Assembly: GCA_023259875.1 (NCBI GenBank)
Contig: JALRFL010000213.1
Coordinates: 1-16,702 of the forward strand
Reading direction: 5' to 3'
Origin: Alphaproteobacteria bacterium
Lineage (GTDB): Bacteria; Pseudomonadota; Alphaproteobacteria; Puniceispirillales; UBA1172
DNA: 16,702 bases
A program made the translations under genes and the position numbers. Shown one piece after another: positions 1 through 7,882 of the stretch (its first letter is position 1; each line of letters begins with the position of its first letter). The notes below the pieces were generated by a model. The model made no database searches and was not told where the DNA came from. It was given only the letters and a program-made list of their open reading frames with translations.

Positions 1-20
1 CACTGTAGAACACAAGCAAG

Positions 21-1121
21 TTGGATGACTCAGCCATCAACGCCTGGAATCAGCCACCGAGTCAACCGAAACTCGAGCCATCTCAAAAGCTGAAGAAGCT
101 GATGAAGGTGACGCAAAAACTGCATTATGACGCTGGTGAAAAACCCTCTGCGCCAGCCCCTGCCGCCGCGTCATCTACACCTGCGCCGGCACCCACACCT
201 GCGCCATCTGCTCCTGCTTCGGGTGATGCTGGGTCGCCGCCTTTATCTCCGGCGGTGCGGCGCATTGTGGATGAGAACAATCTTGACCCAGCCAGCATCA
301 CAGGCACGGGCAAAGATGGCCGTTTGACCAAGGGGGATGTGTTGGCCGCGGGAACAGCGCCAAAGGCTTCGCCTGCTCTATCGGCTCCTCCAGCCCCACG
401 AAGTGACGATCCACGCGAAGAAAGGGTGCCAATGTCGCGCCTGCGGCAGGTTATTGCTCGGCGGCTCAAAGATGCTCAGAATACTGCCGCCATGCTCACC
501 ACCTTTAATGAGGTGGATATGAGCGCAGTGATGGCACTGCGCGGCGAATATAAGGATAGTTTTGAAAAACGCCATGGCGTCAAGCTCGGCTTTATGAGCT
601 TTTTTGTCCATGCGGTGATTGAAGCCTTGAAAGATTATCCGGCGGTTAATGCTGAGATTCACGGCAATGATATCATTTACAAAAACTATTATAATATCGG
701 TGTTGCGGTTGGCACGCCTCAAGGGCTGGTTGTGCCGGTGCTGAGAGACGCTGACCAAATGAGTTTTGCGGAAACCGAAGCCAGCATCAATAGTTTTGGC
801 GAAAAGGCACGGCAAGGTAAGCTTAGCATGGCTGATATGTCGGATGGTACCTTTACCATTTCAAATGGCGGAATTTATGGCTCAATGCTGTCAACGCCCA
901 TCCTAAACCCCCCTCAAAGTGGGATTTTGGGTATGCATAACATTCAAAAACGAGCGGTGGTGGTATCCGGCAAAAATGGTGATGAGATTGTGATCAAGCC
1001 AATGATGTATTTGGCGTTGTCTTATGACCACCGGATTATTGACGGGCGTGAGGCCGTGTCTTTCCTTGTTCGCGTGAAACAGTCACTTGAAGACCCACGG
1101 CGGCTGTTGATCGGGCTTTAA
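21..1121 (+). CDS. odhB: 2-oxoglutarate dehydrogenase E2 (dihydrolipoyllysine succinyltransferase), 5' part missing or frameshifted
   Basis: E2 core of the 2-oxoglutarate dehydrogenase complex, which moves the succinyl group from lipoyl-lysine to CoA in the TCA cycle. Numbering from the TTG at 21: an Ala/Pro linker at about 42-75, the peripheral subunit-binding domain at about 76-110 (SPAVRRIVDENNLDP, then GTGKDGRLTKGDV), and the catalytic domain from about 135. The catalytic HxxxDG motif is H337/D341. The LTTFNEVDMS segment favours a succinyltransferase over an acetyltransferase. The N-terminal lipoyl domain (about 80 residues in the family) is not readable in this frame, because a TAG lies in frame at 6-8. 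The TTG is therefore only the first available start and probably not the true one. Either the window begins inside the gene with frame errors in the first ~125 bases, or the gene is damaged. lpdA follows after 20 bases, so the two are very likely one operon, with odhA expected upstream. Family call is very safe; the 5' boundary is not. Confidence 0.9.
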   Translation: MDDSAINAWNQPPSQPKLEPSQKLKKLMKVTQKLHYDAGEKPSAPAPAAASSTPAPAPTPAPSAPASGDAGSPPLSPAVRRIVDENNLDPASITGTGKDGRLTKGDVLAAGTAPKASPALSAPPAPRSDDPREERVPMSRLRQVIARRLKDAQNTAAMLTTFNEVDMSAVMALRGEYKDSFEKRHGVKLGFMSFFVHAVIEALKDYPAVNAEIHGNDIIYKNYYNIGVAVGTPQGLVVPVLRDADQMSFAETEASINSFGEKARQGKLSMADMSDGTFTISNGGIYGSMLSTPILNPPQSGILGMHNIQKRAVVVSGKNGDEIVIKPMMYLALSYDHRIIDGREAVSFLVRVKQSLEDPRRLLIGL

Positions 1122-1141
1122 CGAACAGAAAGGCTTGCAAC

Positions 1142-2554
1142 ATGACAGAACAGCGTAATAGTGATCTGGTGGTTATTGGTGGTGGCCCCGGCGGTTATGT
1201 GGCGGCTATACGCGCGGCTCAGCTTGGTATGACCGTGACGCTGGTGGAAAAGCGGGCAACGCTTGGCGGCACTTGTCTTAATGTTGGGTGTATTCCTTCT
1301 AAAGCCCTTCTTAATTCGTCTGAAAAATTCGCTGAACTGGCATCGGGGGAGTTGGCTGAACTTGGGATCACAACAGGTAAGCCTAAACTGGATCTGGCGG
1401 CGATGATGGCCAGCAAAGATAAAGTTGTCGGCGGCCTGACCGATGGGATCAGTTTGCTGATGCGGAAAAATAAGATCACCCATATTCATGGCACAGGAAC
1501 GATTACTACCCCGGGTGTGGTCACGGTTGAGGGTGATAACGGCAGCCAAAGCATCACCACCAAAAAGATTCTGATTGCCACGGGATCAGAGGTTCAGCCG
1601 CTAACGGATGTGCCCATTGACGAAGACAAAATCGTGTCCTCAACAGGGGCGCTAGCGCTGACAAAAGTGCCAAAGCAACTGTTGGTGATAGGCGGTGGCT
1701 ATATCGGACTTGAGATGGCGACAGTTTGGCGCCGTCTAGGGGCTGAGGTTGAGGTGGTGGAGTTTTTGCCGCGCATTTTGCCAGGTATGGATGCCGAAGT
1801 GGCGTCAAAGTTCAAAGCCATTTTAGAAAAACAAGGCATACGCTTTAGGCTTAGCACGGCGGTAAAATCGGCAAAGGCCAATAAATCGGGCGTTGTAGTT
1901 AATATCACCCCGGCAGAAGGTGGCGAGACCGAAAAACTCGCCGCCGATGTGGTTCTGGTGGCGGTAGGGCGCAGACCCTATACCGAAGGTTTGGGGCTAG
2001 AAGCGCTTGGCGTGGATAAGGATGAACGCGGCCGCATTAAGGTTAATGCCCATTTTGAAACCTCTGTGGCAGGGGTCTATGCGGTTGGGGATGTGATCCC
2101 GGGGCCAATGCTGGCGCATAAAGCCGAAGAAGACGGCGTGGCGGCGGTTGAGATCATGGCCGGTCATAGTGGCCATGTGGATTATGATTTGGTGCCGGGC
2201 ATTGTTTACACAGACCCCGAGGTGGCCACCTTGGGCAAGACCGAAGAACAGCTCAAAGACATGGGCATCGCTTATCATAAAGGCGTCTTTCCCTTTATGG
2301 CCAATAGCCGCGCCCGTGCGGTTGGTCACCATGAGGGCTTTGTTAAGATTCTGGCAGATCAAACCACAGATCGGGTGCTAGGTGTTCATATCATTGGTGC
2401 TGATGCTGGCACTTTGATCCATGAATGTGCGGCGGTGATGGCCTTTGGTGGGGCGGCAGAAGATATCGCACGCACTTGCCATGGGCATCCTACTTTGAAT
2501 GAAGCCATCAAAGAAGCGGCCTTAGCGGTTGATAACCGCGCCATTCATATGTAA
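1142..2554 (+). CDS. lpdA: dihydrolipoyl dehydrogenase (E3)
   Basis: FAD-dependent E3 that reoxidises dihydrolipoamide and reduces NAD+, shared by 2-oxoacid dehydrogenase complexes. The 470-residue product has the usual family length. It shows the N-terminal FAD-binding GGGPGG (13-18), the redox-active disulfide C45/C50 in GGTCLNVGCIPSK, and a second Rossmann motif for NAD at GGGYIGLEMA (about residue 183 on). FAD is also contacted by VYAVGDV. The C-terminal dimer-interface HGHPTLNE carries the catalytic base H449 paired with E454. An AGAAAGG ribosome site lies shortly before the ATG. Position directly behind odhB suggests it serves the 2-oxoglutarate complex first. The gene is intact and ends 17 bases before the convergent xerC stop. 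Confidence 0.97.
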   Translation: MTEQRNSDLVVIGGGPGGYVAAIRAAQLGMTVTLVEKRATLGGTCLNVGCIPSKALLNSSEKFAELASGELAELGITTGKPKLDLAAMMASKDKVVGGLTDGISLLMRKNKITHIHGTGTITTPGVVTVEGDNGSQSITTKKILIATGSEVQPLTDVPIDEDKIVSSTGALALTKVPKQLLVIGGGYIGLEMATVWRRLGAEVEVVEFLPRILPGMDAEVASKFKAILEKQGIRFRLSTAVKSAKANKSGVVVNITPAEGGETEKLAADVVLVAVGRRPYTEGLGLEALGVDKDERGRIKVNAHFETSVAGVYAVGDVIPGPMLAHKAEEDGVAAVEIMAGHSGHVDYDLVPGIVYTDPEVATLGKTEEQLKDMGIAYHKGVFPFMANSRARAVGHHEGFVKILADQTTDRVLGVHIIGADAGTLIHECAAVMAFGGAAEDIARTCHGHPTLNEAIKEAALAVDNRAIHM

Positions 2555-2555
2555 A

Positions 2556-2579
2556 GGCCGGGGCGGCCGCGTTATTTTT
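2556..2579. terminator. candidate terminator between convergent lpdA and xerC
   Basis: A perfect GC-only inverted repeat, GGCCG at 2556-2560 and CGGCC at 2564-2568, has a GGG loop. On the plus strand it is followed by GCGTTATTTTT, so a T-rich tract is present but starts three bases late and is interrupted. It lies exactly between the two stop codons, where a shared terminator would be expected. The stem is only 5 bp, so this is a modest call. Confidence 0.4.
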
Positions 2580-3468
2580 GCCGCGCGCGCGGATGCGTGT
2601 CTCTGTGCATAGCGCTAAGACCACTGGCATCAATATGCGTATAACGCTGAGTGGTTGTCAGATTTGCGTGTCCTAACAGGCTCTGAATTGCGCGAAGATC
2701 GCCGCCTCCTGCCAACATATGACTAGCAAAAGCGTGCCTAAGTGCATGGGGCGTTGCATGGCTTTCTAACCCCAATTGATAGCGAAGGGTTTCTACCAGT
2801 CTTTGTACCGCACGCGGATGCAAAGGGCCGCCACGATTGGCAATGAAAAGAGGCGCATCAGGGGATTGCCCACCGGGGGAATGGTCAAGCCAGTGATCAA
2901 TAGCCGCTCTAACAATATCCAGCACTGGAACATCACGGCTTTTGCCACCCTTTCCAACAACCCTTAGCCATTGCCCAAGTGGCGCATCACCGCGTTTCAG
3001 TGCCAATGCCTCAGAAATACGAAGCCCTGTGCCATAAATTAAGGTCAGCACCGCGATATCACGAGCCTCAATCCATGGGGCTTGCCCTAGGTTACGCACC
3101 GCGGCAATCATGGCTTTCACATCAACCGCTGCAATGCTTTTTGGCAAGGGCTGTTTTAATCTAGGGGCTTTGAGACTGGTCAGATTGATATCGTGATAAT
3201 GGCCTTGGCGCATGGCAAAACGATAATAACTGCGGATGGAGGAAAGGATGCGCGCAATACTGGTGGCCGCCATGTTTTTATCCGCTAGCTTACTAAGAAA
3301 AAGCCGAGCTTCCAACCGCCCAAATTGATCAGGCGGACAGTTTTGATCGTTGAGAAAAGTCAGCCATTGCCGAACATCACGGCCATAGGATTCTTGGGTT
3401 TTTGGGGATGACCGGCGTTCATGTTGAAGCCAGACCAACCATGCATCATGAACGGTTTGCCCTGTCAT
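2572..3468 (-). CDS. xerC: tyrosine recombinase XerC
   Basis: Site-specific tyrosine recombinase that acts with XerD at dif to resolve chromosome dimers before division. The 298-residue product matches XerC/D length. It has an N-terminal SAM-like core-binding domain (about 5-90) and a C-terminal catalytic domain. All expected active-site residues are visible: R150 (GTGLRISEAL), K173 (VGKGGKSR), H241 and R244 (HALRH), H267 (LLGH) and the nucleophile Y276 (TTQRYTH). XerC is preferred over XerD or an integrase because of the upstream DUF484 gene, a known neighbour of xerC in proteobacteria, and because no phage or integron context is present. Its ATG overlaps the DUF484 stop by four bases (ATGA), implying coupled translation. 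No dif-like site was recognised in the window. Confidence 0.92.
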   Translation of the reverse strand: MTGQTVHDAWLVWLQHERRSSPKTQESYGRDVRQWLTFLNDQNCPPDQFGRLEARLFLSKLADKNMAATSIARILSSIRSYYRFAMRQGHYHDINLTSLKAPRLKQPLPKSIAAVDVKAMIAAVRNLGQAPWIEARDIAVLTLIYGTGLRISEALALKRGDAPLGQWLRVVGKGGKSRDVPVLDIVRAAIDHWLDHSPGGQSPDAPLFIANRGGPLHPRAVQRLVETLRYQLGLESHATPHALRHAFASHMLAGGGDLRAIQSLLGHANLTTTQRYTHIDASGLSAMHRDTHPRARQK

Positions 3469-4058
3469 TTGCGTCTTAAGGGTCTGGCGGCTAGGGCTAT
3501 GGCAATTTTCATCACCAATTGGGTAAGCAGGTCGGTGCCATGAGATGGGGTGAAACTGTTAGCCTCGTGACCGGCCAATAACAAGGCGATATCATGTGAT
3601 GGCGTGGGCAAATCTTGCGGTAATCGGACAATGGCCGCGCTTGGTGGAACATCAATTCCGGCGGCGGCAAACGCTTTGCTCTGGGCATTGTTAAGAGGGC
3701 CTAAAAACACTCCGCTATCATCGGTCAGGGCGGTCATGATTTGGGATGGCAAGGCTGTGACAAATGGGTCTTTTGACACTTGATTGAGGCTATCAGCCAC
3801 AAGTCTGGCTGCGGCTACATCCAGAATTGGCGGAAAATAGGTGGTGATTGCCTCACCGATTTCCTCACGGTTGGTCGCTGCCAGCAACAAAAGATCAGCG
3901 TGATAAACCCTGCGAATGGCATCATGGTTAGCCATGCTATTATCCAGCAAGATTTTTTGTTTCCTCTGAACCTCACGCATAGCCTGTTGGGCTTTGAGGG
4001 TAAGGAGGTGGTTAAGATCAATTACGCCGGATGCGTTGTCTTTTGGGGATAGGCTCAT
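3465..4058 (-). CDS. DUF484 family protein (GAF-like), coupled to xerC
   Basis: Protein of unknown function from the DUF484 family, whose fold is GAF-like. The 197-residue product contains the recognisable GVIDLNHLLTLKAQQ segment near the start, a probable helical stretch around 20-60, and the typical C-terminal pattern of a hydrophobic strand followed by FTPSHGTDLLTQL, matching the family's F-x-P-G-x-G-T-E/D-L-L ending. No catalytic motif or membrane segment is visible. Family members as I know them usually have some 30-40 more residues before the VDL segment; here no in-frame ATG, GTG or TTG exists between the tal stop and this ATG, so the N terminus appears short. The gene lies 37 bases after tal and overlaps xerC by four bases. 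The link to xerC recurs in other proteobacteria, which hints at a role near recombination or division, but none has been shown here. Confidence 0.8.
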   Translation of the reverse strand: MSLSPKDNASGVIDLNHLLTLKAQQAMREVQRKQKILLDNSMANHDAIRRVYHADLLLLAATNREEIGEAITTYFPPILDVAAARLVADSLNQVSKDPFVTALPSQIMTALTDDSGVFLGPLNNAQSKAFAAAGIDVPPSAAIVRLPQDLPTPSHDIALLLAGHEANSFTPSHGTDLLTQLVMKIAIALAARPLRRK

Positions 4059-4095
4059 GGTGTTGCTTTTCCGGTCATGATTTTCAACACTTCTG

Positions 4096-4749
4096 TTACA
4101 AAATCGATTGTCCTGTTTTCTCCCAATCTGACATAAAGGCGGCTAGCCCTTTATCTGTAAGGGGATGCTTGAACATAGCAGAAATCACTTGCGGGGGAAC
4201 GGTGGCCACATCTGCGCCCATTAAGGCCGCGTCGACAACATGTTGAACGCCGCGCACTGAGGCGACCAGCACTTCGGTGCGCATATCATAATTGGCGTAG
4301 ATGGTGACAATTTCCTCAATCAGCCCCATGCCATTACTGCCAATGTCATCCAGCCGCCCAACAAAAGGGGAAATGAATTTTGCCCCAGCTTTTGCCGCCA
4401 GTAAGGCTTGGGCGGCAGAAAAACAAAGCGTGACATTCACCATTGTGCCTTGATCGCTAAGCGCTTTGCAGACGGATAACCCTGCCTCTGTTAATGGCAC
4501 TTTGACAGCAACATTATCAGCGATCTTGGCCAGTTTCTGGCCTTCTTTTAGCATAGTTTCGGCATCAGTGGCGGTTACCTCTGCGCTGACAGGGCCATCG
4601 ACCAAATCACAAATCTCGGCAATTGTTTCCAGCAAATCGCGGCCAGATTTGGCAATCAGCGACGGGTTGGTTGTCACCCCATCAACAAATCCGGTGTTGC
4701 TGAGGGCTTTGATCTCATCGATATTGGCGGTATCAAGAAAAAGTTTCAT
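4096..4749 (-). CDS. tal: transaldolase, small TalC/FSA-type
   Basis: Class I aldolase of the small (about 215-residue) transaldolase/fructose-6-phosphate aldolase family, acting in the non-oxidative pentose phosphate pathway. The product is 217 residues, beginning MKLFLDTANIDEI with the conserved aspartate in FLDTA, then GVTTNPSL (24-31). The Schiff-base lysine is K83 in AVKVPLT. The segment SPFVGRLDDIG has Phe at 129, where E. coli FSA has Tyr131; a phenylalanine there is associated with transaldolase rather than fructose-6-phosphate aldolase activity, so tal is preferred, by inference. The reading frame is open 18 codons further upstream, but the family N terminus and an AGGA eight bases before this ATG support the start given. 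It is the first gene of a tal-DUF484-xerC run and diverges from priA. Confidence 0.9.
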   Translation of the reverse strand: MKLFLDTANIDEIKALSNTGFVDGVTTNPSLIAKSGRDLLETIAEICDLVDGPVSAEVTATDAETMLKEGQKLAKIADNVAVKVPLTEAGLSVCKALSDQGTMVNVTLCFSAAQALLAAKAGAKFISPFVGRLDDIGSNGMGLIEEIVTIYANYDMRTEVLVASVRGVQHVVDAALMGADVATVPPQVISAMFKHPLTDKGLAAFMSDWEKTGQSIL

Positions 4750-4757
4750 GCGTGCTG

Positions 4758-4761
4758 TCCT
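4758..4761 (-). promoter_or_regulatory. ribosome binding site fixing the tal start
   Basis: AGGA (within CAGGACAG on the minus strand) lies eight bases upstream of the ATG that begins MKLFLDTA. This supports the shorter 217-residue protein over the 235-residue open frame. Confidence 0.6.
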
Positions 4762-4814
4762 GACTAGTGAAAAAATCTTCAACATCTTAGCCCAAGACGG
4801 CAAAAAGTGCTAGC

Positions 4815-4836
4815 CTAGGACAATGACTAGGACAAT
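4815..4836. repeat. tandem direct repeat CTAGGACAAT in the tal-priA divergent region
   Basis: CTAGGACAAT occurs at 4815-4824 and again at 4827-4836, giving a 12-base period, in the 121-base region between the divergent tal and priA starts. GCTAGC and CCTAGG palindromes overlap the first copy. It may be an operator for either gene or a chance duplication. The rest of the region (4750-4870) shows no convincing -35/-10 pair on either strand. Confidence 0.5.
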
Positions 4837-4870
4837 AAGATGATAGCTTCTGGAGAAGACAAGACATCCG

Positions 4871-7087
4871 ATGACTCTGCCCTCACCTGAAACGGCTGAT
4901 ACGCTTATTCGCGTTATGTTGGCGACGCCTTTGCCTCATGCGGATGGCGCCCTTACTTATCGAATGGATGAGCAAGCGGCGTTGCTGGCAGAACCGGGGC
5001 AATTGGTGTCTGCCCCCTTGGGCAAGCGGCAAGTTACAGGAATGGTGATCGATAAGACCTCTGGCACAGCATCCGAAGATAAGGCCATCACCTATAAAAC
5101 AGCCATTCCCTATGATGCGGCGTTGCGGCTTACCGTTGAGATGCAGAAATTTCTCAATTGGGTGGCGCAGTGGTATATGGAACCGCCGGGTGGGGTATTC
5201 AAAATGGCGGTATCTGTCCCTTCAGCCTTAACGCCAGAGATGCTGCCAACAGGCTATCAATGCATCGCAGACCCAGATCAAGCCAGCACGCCGCGCCGTC
5301 GCAATATCCTCATCGCATTATCCGATATGGCTATGCTTCCTCAGACGGCCGCCAGCATCCATGCGCTGACAGGGGCAAGCGCCAGCACGATAAAAGCGAT
5401 GGTGGCAGAGGGCTTATTAAAAGAGGTGCCTCTTGCGTCGCCGCCATCCGCCTCTCTTTCTGCTCTGCCTGATCGTCAATACCCGTTAACGGATGAACAG
5501 GCCATCGCGGCTGACCAATTGGCCGCGGCGGTTGATGCCAAGGCATTCAAAGCCTTTGTTCTTGATGGCGTGACGGGATCAGGCAAAACCGAGGTTTATT
5601 TTGAGGCGGTGGCGGCGGCGCTTCGGGCTGGGCGGCAAGCTCTGATCCTATTGCCGGAAATTGCGCTATCGCAAGCCTTTGAGAAACGCTGTCTGGATCG
5701 TTTTGGTTTCAGGCCAAGGCTGTGGCATTCGGGGTTAACGGATGCTCGCCGCCGCGCGGTTTGGCGCGATGCCATTAAGGGTGAGCCGATGGTGGTGGCA
5801 GGCGCAAGATCAGCCCTGTTTTTGCCCTTTTCGCAACTTGGTGTGATGGTGGTGGACGAAGAACATGACCATAGTTTCCGCCAACAGGACGGCGTCCGAT
5901 ATCATGCACGGGATATGGCCGTGGTTCGGGCGAAACTGTCGTCTGTTCCGGTGATTTTATCCTCGGCAACACCATCTTTGGAAACGCTGGTGAATGCCGA
6001 ACAGGGCAAATATGACCATATCCGCCTAACCAACCGCTTTGGTGAGGCTGGGATGCCTGAGATCAGCCTTGTAGATTTGAGCAAAACACCAACCGAACGC
6101 CGCCGCTGGCTTGCGTCGCCATTGGTGGATGCCATCAAAAAGGCTTTAGCGAATCAGGAACAAATCCTTCTCTTTCTGAACCGCCGGGGCTATGCGCCGA
6201 TGTCGTTATGTCTGTCATGCCGAGAACGGATTGTTTGCCCGAATTGTTCCGCTTGGCTAGTGACGCATAAATCAGCGGGCCAGTTGCGGTGCCATCATTG
6301 TGGCCATTCTAGCCGCTTTCCTGAACAATGCCCATCTTGTGGGGTTGAGGGCATGATCATGGCTTGTGGCCCGGGGGTGGAACGCTTGGCTGAAGAGGTG
6401 GCCTTGCGCTTCCCTGATGCCAGACAAGGTTTGTTTTCCAGTGATGTGATCACCTCACCGGTAAAGGCAGAAGCCTTTTTTGATGCTGTTCATAAAGGTG
6501 AGATAGATATCATTATCGGCACCCAGATGATCGCCAAAGGCCATCATTTTCCCGGGTTGACTTTGGTTGGGGTGGTTGACGCTGACCTTGGGTTATCTGG
6601 AGGTGATTTACGCGGCGGTGAGCTTAGCTGGCAGTTGCTTACCCAAGTGGCAGGTCGTGCAGGGCGAGCCGAGAAATTAGGGCGTGTGATGATGCAAACT
6701 GCTATGCCAGAGGCGCGCGTTTTGCAAAGTTTGCTTAAGGATGACCGCGCTGGTTTCATTGCCGCGGAAAAAGCCGATCGCGAAGCGGCACATATGCCGC
6801 CCTTTGGCCGCTTGGCGGCGGTCATCTTATCCAGCCGCGATCAAGAAAAATTAACCGCTTTTACAACCCAAATGGCTAGGCAATGGCCAAATTATGATGG
6901 CATGACCTTATTAGGGCCTGCGCCTGCGCCAATCCGATTATTGCGAGGTCAGCATAGGGTGCGATTCCTTATTAAAGCCGAAAGAGAAGTCAATCTTCAA
7001 CGTGCTATTGCACAATGGTTGGATAGGGTAAAAATTCCTTCAATAATTACATGTCAGCTTGATATTGACCCCGTGAGCTTTTTCTAG
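4871..7087 (+). CDS. priA: primosomal protein N' (replication restart helicase PriA)
   Basis: Superfamily 2 3'-5' DNA helicase that recognises stalled forks and D-loops and starts reloading of the replicative helicase. The 738-residue product has the family's architecture: an N-terminal 3'-DNA-binding region (about 10-115), a winged-helix-like segment, and a helicase core with Walker A GVTGSGKT (233-240), DEEH box (329-332) and SSATPS (364-369). The zinc-binding insertion follows, with eight cysteines C447, C450, C456, C459, C474, C477, C487 and C490. Motifs V and VI are seen at GTQMIAKGHHFPGLT and QVAGRAGRA. The start is ATG; a GGAG lies 15 bases upstream, farther than usual, so translation initiation may be weak. 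It diverges from tal and precedes the F1 operon by 243 bases. Confidence 0.97.
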   Translation: MTLPSPETADTLIRVMLATPLPHADGALTYRMDEQAALLAEPGQLVSAPLGKRQVTGMVIDKTSGTASEDKAITYKTAIPYDAALRLTVEMQKFLNWVAQWYMEPPGGVFKMAVSVPSALTPEMLPTGYQCIADPDQASTPRRRNILIALSDMAMLPQTAASIHALTGASASTIKAMVAEGLLKEVPLASPPSASLSALPDRQYPLTDEQAIAADQLAAAVDAKAFKAFVLDGVTGSGKTEVYFEAVAAALRAGRQALILLPEIALSQAFEKRCLDRFGFRPRLWHSGLTDARRRAVWRDAIKGEPMVVAGARSALFLPFSQLGVMVVDEEHDHSFRQQDGVRYHARDMAVVRAKLSSVPVILSSATPSLETLVNAEQGKYDHIRLTNRFGEAGMPEISLVDLSKTPTERRRWLASPLVDAIKKALANQEQILLFLNRRGYAPMSLCLSCRERIVCPNCSAWLVTHKSAGQLRCHHCGHSSRFPEQCPSCGVEGMIMACGPGVERLAEEVALRFPDARQGLFSSDVITSPVKAEAFFDAVHKGEIDIIIGTQMIAKGHHFPGLTLVGVVDADLGLSGGDLRGGELSWQLLTQVAGRAGRAEKLGRVMMQTAMPEARVLQSLLKDDRAGFIAAEKADREAAHMPPFGRLAAVILSSRDQEKLTAFTTQMARQWPNYDGMTLLGPAPAPIRLLRGQHRVRFLIKAEREVNLQRAIAQWLDRVKIPSIITCQLDIDPVSFF

Positions 7088-7209
7088 AGGGAAAATCGCC
7101 TAAAATCATTGGGTTTTGCAGGTTTTGGCAAGAAATGATGAGCCTTTGTTTGCGTTCACATCCATCATGAATATGGTCAATTTGCCGCGAGAGAAGCAAA
7201 ATACGCGCA

Positions 7210-7239
7210 TTGATCTTGCTTTAGCGTTTTTCCTATGAT
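7210..7239 (+). promoter_or_regulatory. candidate promoter of the atpHAGDC operon
   Basis: TTGATC (7210-7215) and TATGAT (7234-7239), 18 bases apart, resemble sigma-70-type -35 and -10 boxes and lie about 90 bases before atpH. A six-base inverted repeat, CTTGCT at 7215-7220 and AGCAAG at 7240-7245, brackets the spacer and -10 box and could be an operator. This is the best candidate in the 243-base priA-atpH gap (7088-7330), where I see no small gene and no strong terminator for priA. It was found by eye only. Confidence 0.4.
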
Positions 7240-7330
7240 AGCAAGCATTTCAATTATGTGTTCTGTATAGAATTTGTTTCAATAGTGGATGGTCATTATT
7301 GAGCATTTCTGACCGGGGGATTGCCGCTCC

Positions 7331-7882
7331 ATGTCATCTAGTTCTGGAATCGCCAAACGTTATGTGAAGGCTTTGTTTGAGCTTGCCGACGCTGCAGGTA
7401 AAATCGATGCCATCGCGCGTGACTTTCATGATTTGGAAAAGATTCTTACCGAATCTTCTGAATTGCGCCGAATTGTTGAAGCTTCTGCCATTAGCCGCGA
7501 TACACAAAAAAATGCTTTGGTTGCGGTTTTGGAAAAAGCAGGAGCAGATCAGTTGATGGTCAAATTTATTGGCGCGCTATGCCTGAATGGCAGACTTTTT
7601 GTCCTGCCACAGATTATCAAAGAATTTCTGGCCGATTTGGCCAAACGGCGTGGGGAGATTTCCGCAGAAGTCATTTCCGCCGTACCGCTTGATGCTACGC
7701 ATGAAGCAAACATCATGGAAGCAATTGCCAGTGTGACCAAAAGCGACAAAATCGCTTTGACCACATCGGTAGATGCTTCGTTAATCGGCGGCTTGGTGGT
7801 TCGCATCGGGTCTCGCATGATTGACACATCGATCAAAACGAAACTGAACCGGCTGGAAGCCGCTATGAAGGGTGTTGGGTAA
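7331..7882 (+). CDS. atpH: F1F0 ATP synthase subunit delta
   Basis: Peripheral-stalk subunit (OSCP homologue) that ties the F1 head to the b subunits of F0. The 183-residue product has the family's N-terminal helical domain starting IAKRYVKALFELA and a C-terminal part with the conserved stretch SLIGGLVVRIGSRMIDTSIKTKL just before the end. A GGGGGA ribosome site ends ten bases before the ATG. It is the first gene of atpHAGDC, in the usual alphaproteobacterial order; the F0 genes are not here and must lie elsewhere. Its TAA shares one base with the atpA start (TAATG), which suggests coupled translation. Confidence 0.96.
   Translation: MSSSSGIAKRYVKALFELADAAGKIDAIARDFHDLEKILTESSELRRIVEASAISRDTQKNALVAVLEKAGADQLMVKFIGALCLNGRLFVLPQIIKEFLADLAKRRGEISAEVISAVPLDATHEANIMEAIASVTKSDKIALTTSVDASLIGGLVVRIGSRMIDTSIKTKLNRLEAAMKGVG

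Noticed and set aside
378..815. Open frame antisense to odhB, and many similar ones antisense to lpdA, priA, atpA, atpG, atpD and gpmI
   Set aside because: They mirror strongly conserved genes, show no recognisable domain and have no supporting ribosome sites or spacing.
2563..2570. GCGGCCGC palindrome between lpdA and xerC as a regulatory site
   Set aside because: It lies between two stop codons, where an operator is unlikely; it is better explained as part of the candidate terminator stem.
2572..3468. Tyrosine recombinase as sign of an integrated element or integron
   Set aside because: All neighbours are core genes, no attachment repeats or tRNA are present, and the DUF484 link points to housekeeping XerC.
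4750..4803. Longer tal product of 235 residues
   Set aside because: The first 18 codons precede the conserved MKLFLDTA start, which has its own AGGA site at the right distance.
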